Assembly (NCBI GenBank): GCA_018266085.1 | Contig: JAFEAZ010000016.1 | Location: 53,324 to 117,323, forward strand | From: Candidatus Babelota bacterium | GTDB lineage: Bacteria; Babelota; Babeliae; Babelales; Vermiphilaceae | Reading direction: 5' to 3' | Length of the DNA stretch: 64,000 bases | Shown here: positions 1 through 11,153 of the stretch, in pieces | How positions within the stretch are numbered: the first letter of the stretch is position 1 | How the letters are laid out: each line of letters begins with the position of its first letter | Notes under the pieces: generated by a model | Seen by the model: only the letters and a program-made list of their open reading frames with translations | Databases searched by the model: none | Told to the model about the DNA's origin: nothing | Translations under genes and position numbers: made by a program

Positions 1-1302
1 GGGAAACGTAATATTTGCGCATTTCTCGCGCAATGGTACCAAAAATGGTTTGCCGTGCCGTTTGGGTATTTAAAAATTTATGCGCCTCTTCAATGGTGAT
101 CATCAGCTTCTGTGGCTCATCTTGTGAGCGTTGCGAGCCTAAAAAGAGCTCCGTCTTTTTAACATAGTGGCTATGAATACGACGCGTGATGATATTGGCA
201 ATCAATAGATAAATAAATGATGAAGTATGATTACCAAATTCGATGACAATACTGATACCACGATCAAGATATTCGATCATCTGATCAAAAATAGAAACAT
301 GCTTATAGACCATGCCGGCCGGGCGTGGTGTAAAAAAGGGTAAATGCTCTATGCGTTTTAATTTACGATATAACGCAGCGATCGATTCAGGATGTGCCCC
401 CAACTCTTGCGCAAACTCTTTAAGGTTGTCACCTTGTGTCAGCAGCAGCTGCAACCAATCGGCTTTATAACGCGCTACCAATAAGTAGGCGGCTTCAACG
501 GCAGTTGCATGTAAATTCAACTCCTGCTGTAACGAAATGATATCTTCGACCTGTATTTCTTGATAGGTCAAGTTGATCACCACATCAGGGCTCCCGCCAC
601 GCCGACGCGTTGACTCTGGATCGAGAGAAAAGATGACCACGCGGTCAGGAAAGAGTGTCTTTAATCCTTTAACAAATGAATGTGATTTGCCCTCTTTGCG
701 TGCTTGCAGCCCATATTCACTATGCATGTCAAAAATGAGCGTTACTGCTTTTTTATGTTTGACCAACCCTGCAAGAACCAACCGGGTTAAAAAGGTTTTA
801 CCTGTACCGGTCTTGCCAAAAATGCCATTGCTGCGCTCACCAAGACGATCAAGATCTATGCATACAGGAACCTGCATATCAAGCGGGCAACCTATGTTAA
901 AATAACGCTTGGTCGGTTCATCTTCACTGCCAAAAATAAGAGCCACTTCTTCACGGCTCGCCTCGTATACAGGAGCAAAGTGTGGTGGAACCGTTTTGAC
1001 AGGTGATGGCACATTGTTAGCGCCAAGCATGAGCATGGGTTTCAACTGCGCTGTGGCATACATAGCCCGCTGCTTCAAGATGGTCGTTAACAAAACCTCT
1101 TTTTCATCAGGCGGAAACAGAAGAATGTCGGGATTGGTGACCTCAAGCTTCAAATCGGTAATTAATGAAAAAAAAGTATACTGCTCACCTACAATGGAGA
1201 CGAATTTACCCGTTTTGATCGACTCAAGTGATGCGCAAGGATCCACGCGCATCATAAAGCCTTCAGTCAACGACCCGGACACGATACTCCCTAGAGGGAC
1301 TC

Positions 1303-1306
<4 letters not shown>
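1..1306 (-). CDS. HerA/FtsK-superfamily ATPase (DUF87-like), C-terminus beyond the window
   Basis: I translated this frame by hand because it runs off the left edge. It opens at an ATG on 1306 and stays open for 435 codons. Visible are a Walker A motif GIFGKTGTGKTF near residue 170 and a Walker B-like stretch LMITIEEAHKFL near residue 410, followed by QTARQTIFGTIAREMRKY. This arrangement fits HerA-type hexameric ATPases, which pump or translocate DNA, often with the NurA nuclease. The N-terminal 130 residues resemble the small beta-barrel (HAS-barrel) these ATPases share with F1 subunits, but that is inference. Its start overlaps the atpC stop as ATGA, so it is probably co-translated with the ATP synthase genes. 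No NurA is visible; its place could be beyond the edge. Confidence 0.8.
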
Positions 1307-3047
<1,741 letters not shown>

Positions 3048-3161
3048 TTAGAAAAGGGCACTTAATTCGAATGCGCTGCTACTTTACAAACAAGCTACTG
3101 AAGCTGTATTTTTTTGTAAAGCACCGATGCACAATTAACCTTCAAAAGCCGCTCTTTTCTA

Positions 3162-5651
3162 TTACCCAACCTGCTTTTTTAAAATCTGTACTATGTACCG
3201 CTGACCCACCAACTTTCTCAATAACGCTTGCATTTGCCCACCCACATATTTCATCTGCTTTAAACGCTCGGTTATATTACCAACACTTCCAAGTTTGTTG
3301 TATTCCTCTCTAAACGCTTCAAATTCTCGTAGATCTGAATCATCCAAAGCACTTATATCTTGTGCTGGAATCTGCTCAAAGACCGCTTCTTTGGCTTTCC
3401 CTTTAACCACGGCAGCGCCACTTGCATAGTTTTTCTGTATGACGCTCATAACGTTCGCAGCCAACTCTTTTTTCTGCTCCTCTGGTGTCGCTGCTCTTTC
3501 TTCTTTTGATAGCTCTGCTCGAATGCCTGCGGCTTCTACACCTTTGGCTTCTAGAGGTTCACCTCCCAAGGGCTCATGAGCTAATCGCTCTCTTTCCACA
3601 CGCTCTGCTTCAAAAGCATCGGCTTCACGTTTGCGCTCCGTCTCTCGAACCGGTTCTGCTTTTGGCTCGACTGATGGCTCCTCTTTGAAAAGCACTTCTT
3701 CTTTTACAGGCTCTTCTGACTCTTCAATGATAGATTCCAATGGCTTTAATCTGCTCTTTGTGTCTGGAACTGGCAGCCTGCTCGTTGGTTTGCTCACTGC
3801 TGTTGGCGTCTCTACCACTTTTGCTTGCTCATCTTTTGACGGTCGCAATTTTTTAGCCTCTTGTGCCGGCTCTGGGAGTTTTTCTGCTCCTTTGTGTGGC
3901 ACAAGCACCGTCGTTGTCTTTGCACTGGTATCACCAGGTAAAATCATTCTGTAGGTCTTTGGCTCCGGCAGATCAGAGAACGAAATTCCTCCTCTTTCTC
4001 CAAAAGAAAGCGGTTCTTCTAATATAGACTGGTTTGTCTTTTTGCTTAGATCATTTTGAAGCTCTTTCACTGCTCTTTCAACCTCACGCTTGTGCCGCGC
4101 ACGCTCTGCAAGCAACCTGGCGCCCTCTTGCTCTAACGTTGCGATCTCTTTCTTCTTTTTTTCTGTATCAATACGCTCTTGCTCTTCACGAGCTCTTTGC
4201 GCTTCAAGCTCTGCTGCAAGGCGCTCTTTCTCTGCCTGTTCTGCGGCAGCCTTTTGTTGTGCTATGCGCTCTTGCTCTTCGCGGTACTGCTGAACATCTC
4301 CTGCTAAGTCGCTTAGTTTTTCTTTTCCGACTATTTTCATTATTTTTGAAGCTTCAGTTTGTGCAGAATCAAACGCCTCTTCTTTCTCTTGCTGTTTCTC
4401 TTTTTTTTCACGTTCTTCTTTCTCAAATTCTAGTCGCAAGCGCTCCTGTTCTTGACGCTGTTGCTCTTTTTGCTCCGCTTGTCGGCGCGCCTCTTCTTGC
4501 GCCTGGCGTTCTTCTGCCGCCAGTTGCTCTGCGTGCACACGTGCTTGCTCTTCAGCCACACGCTTTGCTTCTGCTTCATCAGCTAATCGCTTGATCTCGG
4601 CCTCTCGAGCTATCTTGGCCTGTTCTGCTGCAGTCTCTCTTTGCTGCATTTGTCTAATGCTCTCGGCCGCTTCTTGATCAGCCTTAAGCTCTTTTTCCCG
4701 CTGAGCTTCTAATTCTTTTCTCTTCGCTTCTTCTAACCGCGCTAACGCTGCTTGACGAGCTACCTGTTCGGCTTCAGCATCTTGAGCGGCCTTGAGCCTT
4801 TGTTCTGCTGCCTGCGCTTCTGCTAGCCGCTTGGCCTCTGCTTCATCAGCTAATCTCTTTGCTTCGGCCGCTTGAGCCTTCTTGGTTTTTACTTGCTTTT
4901 TCTTGGACGTTTTAGGTTTTTCAGGATCTTTGACCGGAACTACTGGTCTTTGAACTTCTGTTTTGACAATTTCAGGTTGCTCGGCTGCTGGTTTTTCTGC
5001 TGGACCACGGCGCAAGAGCTCTTCCAACTTTTCCATCTCCGCTGCTTCCTCTTGCTGCGCTTTAAGCTTTTGCGCTTGTTCTTCTGCTTTGCTCTGCTTT
5101 TCGAGCGCTTCGCGCTCAGCAACCGTTGTTTTAAGCTTTTCCATTACTTGTTCACGCAAATACTGCTTATACAATCGATCAGCTATCTCCTGCTTAGTTT
5201 CTTTTGGTTGGAACAATGCTCCCGCTCGAGCAGCAGCACCTGTTTTCTGTTGCGCTATAACCTTTTCTGCTTCTTTGTCTGCTTTTTCGCGCAAAACCGC
5301 TTCTGGTGTCATAGCAGCAAGGCGCCTCATTTCATCTTGCTCAGTGGGCTGATCAGGCACAAAAGCAGGTCCTGTAAAAGATTCACTTGGTTCTGCTCGC
5401 TCTATTGCTGTCGATGATTTTGCCTGGGCAGGTGTAGCGGCTTGATCAGCTGCTGATGATGATGATGTGCCGGCAAACTTTCCAGCCTGTGCTCCTAGCG
5501 CTCGCGTCGCTGTGCCTCCCGCTGTTTTTACCACCATCGACCCACCGCGGACAAGAGCAGCAGACCCAACAAGAGAAGCGTCATGCACCAAAGCCAGCAC
5601 AAGAGCAGCGCCTAGAAATAGATTTTTCATATTATTATTTTTAAGTTTCAT
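3162..5651 (-). CDS. secreted long coiled-coil Ala/Glu/Lys-rich protein
   Basis: No family is recognised. I chose the ATG at 5651, which has GGAG eight bases upstream; an in-frame ATG at 5684 lacks this. The product is about 829 residues. It begins with a signal-peptide-like segment (MKNLFLGAALVLALVHD after a short Lys/Asn leader). A very long stretch of Ala, Glu, Lys, Arg and Gln heptads follows (about residues 120-530), with recurring units such as AEAKRLADEAEAKR, as in TolA-like or filament-type coiled coils. The last 300 residues are less repetitive and end IVQILKKQVG. A structural periplasmic or surface fibre is plausible. Low complexity makes homology searches unreliable. Confidence 0.8.
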   Translation of the reverse strand: MKLKNNNMKNLFLGAALVLALVHDASLVGSAALVRGGSMVVKTAGGTATRALGAQAGKFAGTSSSSAADQAATPAQAKSSTAIERAEPSESFTGPAFVPDQPTEQDEMRRLAAMTPEAVLREKADKEAEKVIAQQKTGAAARAGALFQPKETKQEIADRLYKQYLREQVMEKLKTTVAEREALEKQSKAEEQAQKLKAQQEEAAEMEKLEELLRRGPAEKPAAEQPEIVKTEVQRPVVPVKDPEKPKTSKKKQVKTKKAQAAEAKRLADEAEAKRLAEAQAAEQRLKAAQDAEAEQVARQAALARLEEAKRKELEAQREKELKADQEAAESIRQMQQRETAAEQAKIAREAEIKRLADEAEAKRVAEEQARVHAEQLAAEERQAQEEARRQAEQKEQQRQEQERLRLEFEKEEREKKEKQQEKEEAFDSAQTEASKIMKIVGKEKLSDLAGDVQQYREEQERIAQQKAAAEQAEKERLAAELEAQRAREEQERIDTEKKKKEIATLEQEGARLLAERARHKREVERAVKELQNDLSKKTNQSILEEPLSFGERGGISFSDLPEPKTYRMILPGDTSAKTTTVLVPHKGAEKLPEPAQEAKKLRPSKDEQAKVVETPTAVSKPTSRLPVPDTKSRLKPLESIIEESEEPVKEEVLFKEEPSVEPKAEPVRETERKREADAFEAERVERERLAHEPLGGEPLEAKGVEAAGIRAELSKEERAATPEEQKKELAANVMSVIQKNYASGAAVVKGKAKEAVFEQIPAQDISALDDSDLREFEAFREEYNKLGSVGNITERLKQMKYVGGQMQALLRKLVGQRYIVQILKKQVG

Positions 5652-5841
5652 AGAGGCTACTCCAGCTTTTAAGGCTATACACAAAAACTTTTTCTGCCTC
5701 GAACAAGGCCCTATCTACCATCAATATTCTTAATTCTAGAACTGCATTATTTCTATTTGCAACAACTTGGTGGTATCTTGTCTACAAGGGCTTTAAATCC
5801 CATAAAAACTACGTTAAAAATAAGTAATAGAAGAGGTATTC

Positions 5842-5991
5842 ATGATGCATATCCTAACAAGCTTAGTAGCGATACTACTAGCAATGATTACACTGGTACT
5901 GATCAATGGGTCCGACACTCAGCAATCTGCCGATAAAAGAACCTTGTATATACCAATTGAAGATGAAAATGATCATAAAAAGAGTGACTAA
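5842..5991 (+). CDS. 49-residue single-pass membrane protein
   Basis: A short open frame with AGAGG seven bases before its ATG. It encodes an N-terminal hydrophobic segment (ILTSLVAILLAMITLVLI, residues 4-21) and then a short polar, acidic/basic tail ending ENDHKKSD. No family is recognised. It sits about 100 bases ahead of the ftsQ-ftsA-ftsZ cluster on the same strand, so it might be a small division or envelope protein, but only position suggests that. The ribosome-binding site and clean membrane segment argue that it is real. Confidence 0.55.
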   Translation: MMHILTSLVAILLAMITLVLINGSDTQQSADKRTLYIPIEDENDHKKSD

Positions 5992-6034
5992 CTAAAAGCC
6001 CTGTCAGCATTATAGCCAATCTTTGGTAAAACTC

Positions 6035-6062
6035 TTGACCAATGATCATAAAATCATATAGC
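6035..6062 (+). promoter_or_regulatory. candidate sigma70-type promoter for the ftsQAZ cluster
   Basis: TTGACC at 6035-6040 and TATAGC at 6057-6062 are separated by 16 bases. They lie 27 bases before the ftsQ-candidate ATG, inside the only real gap upstream of the division genes. Assignment is by eye. Confidence 0.45.
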
Positions 6063-6088
6063 TCTTAATGATAAAAAGGAGAGCTTTT

Positions 6089-6838
6089 ATGATCACAAAA
6101 TTTCATATTCATAAAGTTCGGACCACTATCAGTGGTTTTTTACTGCTCGGGTGCGCACTGGTGGCGCACCACGGATGGTCCTTTTTGACGACGATCAACA
6201 CAATAAAAATACTGTTTGATAGTAACTTTTCACCTTCATGCGCTCTGTTGTTAGAAGAAAAACTTGCTTGTGAATTGAGACAGTATGCTCATGGATCGAC
6301 CGAGTTGCTCAATGCCGTGCGTTCACACGTGCCAAGCATTGATACCATCGAAGCAGACCTCTATGCACCCGGATGCATTGCCTATACCATTACGGCGCTG
6401 CTGCCACGCTTCGCCATCAATAACACCGTAGCTTTGTGTGACAATAACAAACTGATACCACGCGCATGGTACCATCAAGCTCTTTATGAGCAGCTACCAG
6501 TACTTACCACAACCGAACCACTACAAGCAGAAACAGCTCCGATAGATCTGTGTCTACTTGCACACCATGTATCACCGTCTATTGTAAATCAGTATGATGT
6601 TACCTGGAAAAATGGTATAGAAACTGAACTTACATACAAAAAAGACCCCACGTTTACCATTGTATGTAATGCAGAATCACTTCGTCCTGGGCCAGTTGCT
6701 GCCTGCCAAAAGATTTACACCGACGTTAAAAGCCATACTCTGCCGTTAAAACAGCGTTCTGAAGCTTTACATGCTGATATACGATTTACCAATCAGATAG
6801 TAATCCATGCCGATCAAGGGAGAACAGTTCATGGTTAA
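6089..6838 (+). CDS. FtsQ/DivIB-like division protein candidate
   Basis: A 249-residue protein starting at the ATG on 6089, which has AAGGAG upstream; the earlier in-frame ATG has no such site. It has one N-terminal membrane segment (TISGFLLLGCALVAHHGW) followed by an extracytoplasmic domain. The topology and the position directly before ftsA and ftsZ are those of FtsQ, which links early and late divisome proteins through a POTRA domain. A POTRA-like region could start at INTIKILFDS, but I see no diagnostic motif, so the name is positional inference. The gene overlaps ftsA by 8 bases. Confidence 0.5.
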   Translation: MITKFHIHKVRTTISGFLLLGCALVAHHGWSFLTTINTIKILFDSNFSPSCALLLEEKLACELRQYAHGSTELLNAVRSHVPSIDTIEADLYAPGCIAYTITALLPRFAINNTVALCDNNKLIPRAWYHQALYEQLPVLTTTEPLQAETAPIDLCLLAHHVSPSIVNQYDVTWKNGIETELTYKKDPTFTIVCNAESLRPGPVAACQKIYTDVKSHTLPLKQRSEALHADIRFTNQIVIHADQGRTVHG

Positions 6839-8066
6839 AGTTTCAGCTGACCGAATCCGCGTCGCTATAGATATAGGTACTACAAAAATTTGCGTTATTG
6901 TAGCCCACAAAACCAGCCAGGAACAGATCGAGGTCATCGGTATTGGCAAAGCCCCTTCTCATGGATTGCGTAAAGGAGTTGTCGTTGATATTGCTCAAAC
7001 TATACGCTCCATTCGGCAAGCGGTTGAAGAAGCAGAGCTGATGACAGGCTATGCTATTACCCATGCGGCAATTGGGGTATCTGGCGCTCATATCAGCTCA
7101 CTGAATTCGTATGGCGCTGTTCCTATTAAACACAATGAAGTACGAACAGAAGACATTGCTCAAGTTATTGCCGCAGCACGGGCGATTCCTATCCCCGAAG
7201 GGCAGCAGATTCTCCATACACTGCCTCAATATTTCCTTATCGATGGTCATGATAAAGTACAAGATCCGCTGGGCATGCATGGCATACGACTAGAAGCATC
7301 AATTCATATAATTCTGGGCGCTATTGCATCAGTACAAAATCTTATCAAGTGTTGTGAAATGGCCGGCGTGCAGACCACCGACATTATTCTTGAGCAGTTA
7401 GCATCCGCAGCAGCCGTATTGAGTGATGACGAATGTGAACTAGGCGTTGCAATGCTTGATATAGGTGGTGGCACCTCTGATCTCGCTTTATATCAAAGAA
7501 GAAGCATAAAACACACAATGGTGTTACCAGTAGCAGGCAACCATTTTACTAATGATATTGCTGCCTGTTTACGCGTAACGCTGGACACCGCCGAACGCAT
7601 TAAACGACAGTATGGTGTTGCATGCCTTGAAGCACTCGAAAAGGATGAATTGATTGAAGTTGAAATGATTCATGGCGGAACCAATCGCTTAGTCAACACA
7701 ACCGATTTAACGGCTATTTTAGAGCCTCGCGCTCAGGAATTGTTGACCATTATTCACGACGAAATCATCAAAAAAAAACTACACTCTTACATGCAAGCAG
7801 GTCTTGTTCTAACGGGCGGAGGCTCTTTGTTGCACGGCATAAAAGAGCTGGCTGAAGCTATCTTTCAAGCACCAGTCCGCATTGGCTATCCGCGGGCTTG
7901 CCACAATTTACCAGCAGCATTGTCGAGCCCTCAATACGCCACAAGTTATGGTTTGATTGTCTACATGATAAAACAGGAACAGATTTCCTATAAAGATTCC
8001 ATGCAGGGGCCTCTTTTATATAGAGTCTTTGGGCGCATGAAATCATGGGTTGGGGATTTTTTTTAA
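6831..8066 (+). CDS. ftsA: cell division protein FtsA
   Basis: Actin-like ATPase that tethers FtsZ to the inner membrane. Seen: the phosphate-1 motif RVAIDIGTTKICVIV at the N-terminus, the phosphate-2 motif MLDIGGGTSDLALY in the middle, the adenosine motif LVLTGGGSLLHGI, and a C-terminal amphipathic tail (FGRMKSWVGDFF) of the membrane-targeting kind. I chose the ATG at 6831, preceded by AGGGAG; an ATG 24 bases earlier would lie deeper in the preceding gene. The 411-residue length is normal. It overlaps the ftsQ candidate and is followed closely by ftsZ. Confidence 0.95.
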   Translation: MVKVSADRIRVAIDIGTTKICVIVAHKTSQEQIEVIGIGKAPSHGLRKGVVVDIAQTIRSIRQAVEEAELMTGYAITHAAIGVSGAHISSLNSYGAVPIKHNEVRTEDIAQVIAAARAIPIPEGQQILHTLPQYFLIDGHDKVQDPLGMHGIRLEASIHIILGAIASVQNLIKCCEMAGVQTTDIILEQLASAAAVLSDDECELGVAMLDIGGGTSDLALYQRRSIKHTMVLPVAGNHFTNDIAACLRVTLDTAERIKRQYGVACLEALEKDELIEVEMIHGGTNRLVNTTDLTAILEPRAQELLTIIHDEIIKKKLHSYMQAGLVLTGGGSLLHGIKELAEAIFQAPVRIGYPRACHNLPAALSSPQYATSYGLIVYMIKQEQISYKDSMQGPLLYRVFGRMKSWVGDFF

Positions 8067-8089
8067 TTCATAGTCTGGGAGATAGTGAC

Positions 8090-9397
8090 ATGTTTGACTT
8101 AGAACTTGAATATGAACGCAAATTAGGCGCTTCAATTAAAGTCATTGGTGTTGGAGGAGCAGGAAATAATACTGTCAATAGTATTATCGACTCAGGCTGC
8201 AAACACGGTATTGAATGTATTGCGATTAACACCGACTCTCAAGCGCTGGAGCAATCACGAGCAACACATAAAATTCAAATAGGTATGAAGTCGACAAAAG
8301 GGCTGGGCACCGGCACCGACCCTGAGCTAGGCAGGCGATCAGCAGAAGAGGATCTTGATAAAATAGTACATGCTGTTGGACAAGCTGACATCGTTTTTCT
8401 TGCAGGCGGTATGGGAAAAGGTACCGGTTCAGGAGCATTGCCCGTCATAGCACACACACTGAAAGAGTTAGGGATCTTAACAATAGCGGTCGTTACCAAA
8501 CCGTTTACCTTCGAAGGTAAACGACGCGCTCAAGTAGCGCATACTGCTATTGATACCCTACAAAAAGAGGTTGATGCGCTCATTATAATCCCTAATCAAA
8601 AACTGCTAGATATTGTCGGCAATTCGGTACCAATGACCGAAGCATTTTCAATGATTAATGATGTATTAAGCCAGTCGATCACCGGCATCTCCGATATTAT
8701 TACCAAACCTGGTCATATCAATGTCGACTTTGCCGATGTACGCGCAATCATAAAAGATACAGGGCTTGCCATTATGGGCACAGGCAAAGCATCTGGCCCT
8801 GAACGCGCACGCCAAGCAGCACTAACCGCTATCACCTCACCTATTCTTGAAAATATGGATATCGAAGGTGCAAAAGGCGTGGTGCTCAACATCACCGGTG
8901 GTAAAGATCTTGGTTTGCATGAAATTAGTGACGCAGCATCAGTTATTTATGCAAAAGCGGACGAGAATGCCAACATTATTATCGGGTCAGTTATTGATGA
9001 ATCTATGGCCGATGAAGTATCGGTCACCGTCATTGCTACCGGGTTCAACTCGCTGCCTAAGCCACATGTACAGGCACAGGCTATAGCTTCTGAACAGATT
9101 GCTCAGCAACAACAAAGCGCAGCTCAACAGATTGTGCACGAACAACCTGTCTCCGCTGCTACCCAACTCAAAGAGCAAAAACCACACACTGCCGCGGTAG
9201 AAGCTGCACCGGCTCGGCATAGAGCTGCAGAGCTTGAAAAAGAGGCTTTTGAAGCAGAATTCTTAAAAGAGTTTAAGCATGAGCTCACCACAAAAGAGCA
9301 ACCAAAAACTGACGCGCATGAGCTGAGTGTGAATCCGTTAGATCTTGATGTTCCTGCTTATTTACGTCGTAAAAGTGCTGATCAAATACAAGAGTAA
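8090..9397 (+). CDS. ftsZ: cell division protein FtsZ
   Basis: Tubulin-like GTPase that forms the division ring. The chosen ATG at 8090 has GGGAGAT upstream. Seen: IGVGGAGNNTVN at residues 19-30, the T7 synergy loop HINVDFADVRAI, and the C-terminal peptide LDVPAYLRRK that binds FtsA. The nucleotide signature reads G-K-G-T-G-S-G at residues 109-115, where most FtsZ have GGGTGTG. Thus Lys replaces a glycine, and the Thr-to-Ser change matches tubulin's GGGTGSG. A Gln/Ala-rich linker (about residues 325-375) precedes the tail. Third gene of the ftsQ-ftsA-ftsZ row. Confidence 0.96.
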   Translation: MFDLELEYERKLGASIKVIGVGGAGNNTVNSIIDSGCKHGIECIAINTDSQALEQSRATHKIQIGMKSTKGLGTGTDPELGRRSAEEDLDKIVHAVGQADIVFLAGGMGKGTGSGALPVIAHTLKELGILTIAVVTKPFTFEGKRRAQVAHTAIDTLQKEVDALIIIPNQKLLDIVGNSVPMTEAFSMINDVLSQSITGISDIITKPGHINVDFADVRAIIKDTGLAIMGTGKASGPERARQAALTAITSPILENMDIEGAKGVVLNITGGKDLGLHEISDAASVIYAKADENANIIIGSVIDESMADEVSVTVIATGFNSLPKPHVQAQAIASEQIAQQQQSAAQQIVHEQPVSAATQLKEQKPHTAAVEAAPARHRAAELEKEAFEAEFLKEFKHELTTKEQPKTDAHELSVNPLDLDVPAYLRRKSADQIQE

Positions 9398-9404
9398 TGC
9401 ATAT

Positions 9405-9457
9405 CTTGGGTCGTCCCCGCGAAAGCGGGGATCCAGACTGTTCTGAGATGACCCGAG
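9405..9457. repeat. nested inverted-repeat element between convergent genes
   Basis: A perfect 6-bp GC hairpin with a GAAA tetraloop (ccccgc-gaaa-gcgggg, 9415-9430) sits inside a second inverted repeat (cttgggtcgtc at 9405-9415 with gatgacccgag at 9447-9457, 9 of 11 pairs). It lies between the converging ftsZ and PASTA genes, so it could stop transcription from both sides. The GATGACCC outer arm recurs near 12,140 and a variant near 43,857, which suggests a dispersed family. Confidence 0.65.
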
Positions 9458-9470
9458 AATAAGCACTACG

Positions 9471-10178
9471 CTATACCTGAAACTGAAACAGTAATTTTTT
9501 GGTGACATCAAGCATAAGCAACGTACCAGGTAGAGGGCGCTGGTCTTTAATAATAGACGCATCATACATCTGTTCAATTGTCCTAAAACCAGCATGCACC
9601 ACTTGGCAGCTGATCCCGTACTGCTCACAGACGTGCTTCACCTCTTCAAAATTTTTGCCACGAAAATCGGGCACAATATACGGTTTTTGTATTTTTGCTA
9701 CAGCATATAAAATAACCTTACCATCAGGCTTAATTTCTTGATTGCCCGATGGCCATTGCGCCAAACAGACTCCTTGTACCGCATGTGCTGACGGCAGTTC
9801 ATACACCTGTGACTGCAACCCCATTTTAGTAAGCTGTGGGACAATATCGGCAATCTTGTTGCCTATAAAGAAAGGTACCAAGATTGGATCGGGTAGTTTT
9901 GACACCGTGAGCATCACGGTTTGATGCCAACGAATACTCGTATGCGGCTCAGGTTTTTGTTGTATAACGGTGCCGGCTGGCACGCGACTGTCCTCTTTTT
10001 CTGCGACAATACGAGGCGCAAGCATATGCTCAGACAATAGACAAACTGCCTGATTAAGCGGCTTGCCAAGCAGCACAGGCACGGTCGTTTTCCTATTGCC
10101 AAAATAGGACTGGATTACGCAATAACCTGCCATAAAACAGATAAAGGGACCCATCCACAATAAGCTTTTAATCCGCAC
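9471..10178 (-). CDS. membrane-anchored protein with three PASTA domains
   Basis: This 235-residue protein has an N-terminal membrane segment (LLWMGPFICFMAGYCVI) and then three tandem PASTA-like units, each opening with a V-P-x-x-x-G-type motif: VPVLLGKPLNQA near residue 33, VPFFIGNKIADI near 100, and VPDFRGKNFEEV near 169. PASTA domains bind muropeptides or beta-lactam-like ligands and usually occur on PBPs and Ser/Thr kinases. Here neither a kinase nor a transpeptidase is attached. It would act at the outer face of the inner membrane. The gene begins 26 bases after the RNase P RNA and converges on ftsZ. Confidence 0.85.
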   Translation of the reverse strand: MRIKSLLWMGPFICFMAGYCVIQSYFGNRKTTVPVLLGKPLNQAVCLLSEHMLAPRIVAEKEDSRVPAGTVIQQKPEPHTSIRWHQTVMLTVSKLPDPILVPFFIGNKIADIVPQLTKMGLQSQVYELPSAHAVQGVCLAQWPSGNQEIKPDGKVILYAVAKIQKPYIVPDFRGKNFEEVKHVCEQYGISCQVVHAGFRTIEQMYDASIIKDQRPLPGTLLMLDVTKKLLFQFQV

Positions 10179-10203
10179 AGATTTGTTATCCCTAGGTATA
10201 AAG

Positions 10204-10568
10204 TATCGACGGTATTCAATAAGCCGGATTCTGTCGCCTACTTTTTATAGTAGGCTGGTAGCCATCTATCTATGCAACATACCCGCATGTTTTAAACCGG
10301 AACAAACGACCGAACATGCTGCTTTGTCTTGCTCCCGGTAGGGTTTACCCCTCAGCATACATTACTGCAGCTGATCGTGCGCTCTTACCGCACGTTTTCA
10401 CCCTTACCTCACATGCAAACGCATGCAAGGCGGTTATTTTCTGTGGCACTGTCCATAGGCTTGCGCCTCCCGTGATTGCGTAAACACTCCCACGGTACCG
10501 TGTTTGCTAGGAGTCCGGACTTTCCTCCACCCATTGCTGAGCAGCGACCACCTAGAATACCGTCGATA
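10204..10568 (-). ncRNA. rnpB: RNase P RNA component
   Basis: The catalytic RNA that trims the 5' ends of tRNA precursors. Conserved bacterial blocks are readable on the minus strand: GGAGGAAAGTCCGGACTCC near the 5' end and CGACAGAATCCGGCTTATT near the 3' end. The ends are set by a perfect P1 helix of 14 pairs (tatcgacggtattc at 10204-10217 with gaataccgtcgata at 10555-10568). The 365-nt length is typical of type A RNase P RNA. It lies between a small membrane-protein gene and the PASTA gene, all on the same strand. Confidence 0.95.
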
Positions 10569-10590
10569 CAAACTTAAAATTGCGCTAGGA

Positions 10591-11052
10591 TCATACAAAA
10601 AGAACTAGTACCAGATTAACACATATACGGTACAAAATATAGTGCACGGGCCAGACCAGCCCCAAAACCCAGACCTCTGCCAGACACTGAGCAACTAGCA
10701 CCAGACCAAGCATGGACAATCGTTGCGCAACTCCAGGGTAGAGCATATACCGCGCACAAACACCCCATAAAAGCACCGGCGCCAAATACAGCAAGGGCAT
10801 AAAAAGAGTATCATAGAACATCAACGACTCTAACAAGAGTAGGCTTATCAAAACCATCAGACGTATTTCTGTGGCACATGCCAGTACTTGCACAACATAC
10901 AGACACAACAGCGCCTGCATCATCTGCCAACCGAGAAGGCCAAAGCAAATCACATCTGCCAAAAAACAGCACGTCACACGTGCTGGAAACAGTAGCTTCG
11001 AGCGTATCTCTCCTATAAAAGCGGACGATCGACCAGATGAGCGAGTTGCCAT
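10591..11052 (-). CDS. small integral membrane protein (MreD-like size and topology)
   Basis: A 153-residue, strongly hydrophobic protein with about four or five predicted membrane helices (for example VTCCFLADVICFGLLGW and LMVLISLLLLESLMF) and an N-terminal Arg/Ser-rich cytoplasmic tail. AGGGATC lies just before the ATG. Size and topology resemble MreD, the rod-shape membrane protein, but I see no decisive motif, and MreB is 50 kb away in this window. It lies just upstream of rnpB on the same strand. Confidence 0.6.
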   Translation of the reverse strand: MATRSSGRSSAFIGEIRSKLLFPARVTCCFLADVICFGLLGWQMMQALLCLYVVQVLACATEIRLMVLISLLLLESLMFYDTLFMPLLYLAPVLLWGVCARYMLYPGVAQRLSMLGLVLVAQCLAEVWVLGLVWPVHYILYRICVNLVLVLFV

Positions 11053-11153
11053 AAAGATCCCTGTTTATTGATATACATAGGTGCACCTGGTGTAGTATAA
11101 TCGCATAGTTTGCGCTGACAAGAAACGGAGCTTTGCATAAACAAGGATTTTCA

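Noticed and set aside
4034..4594. Long Leu-rich plus-strand frame opposite the coiled-coil gene
   Set aside because: It is the complement of Glu/Lys/Ala codon repeats and has no ribosome-binding site.
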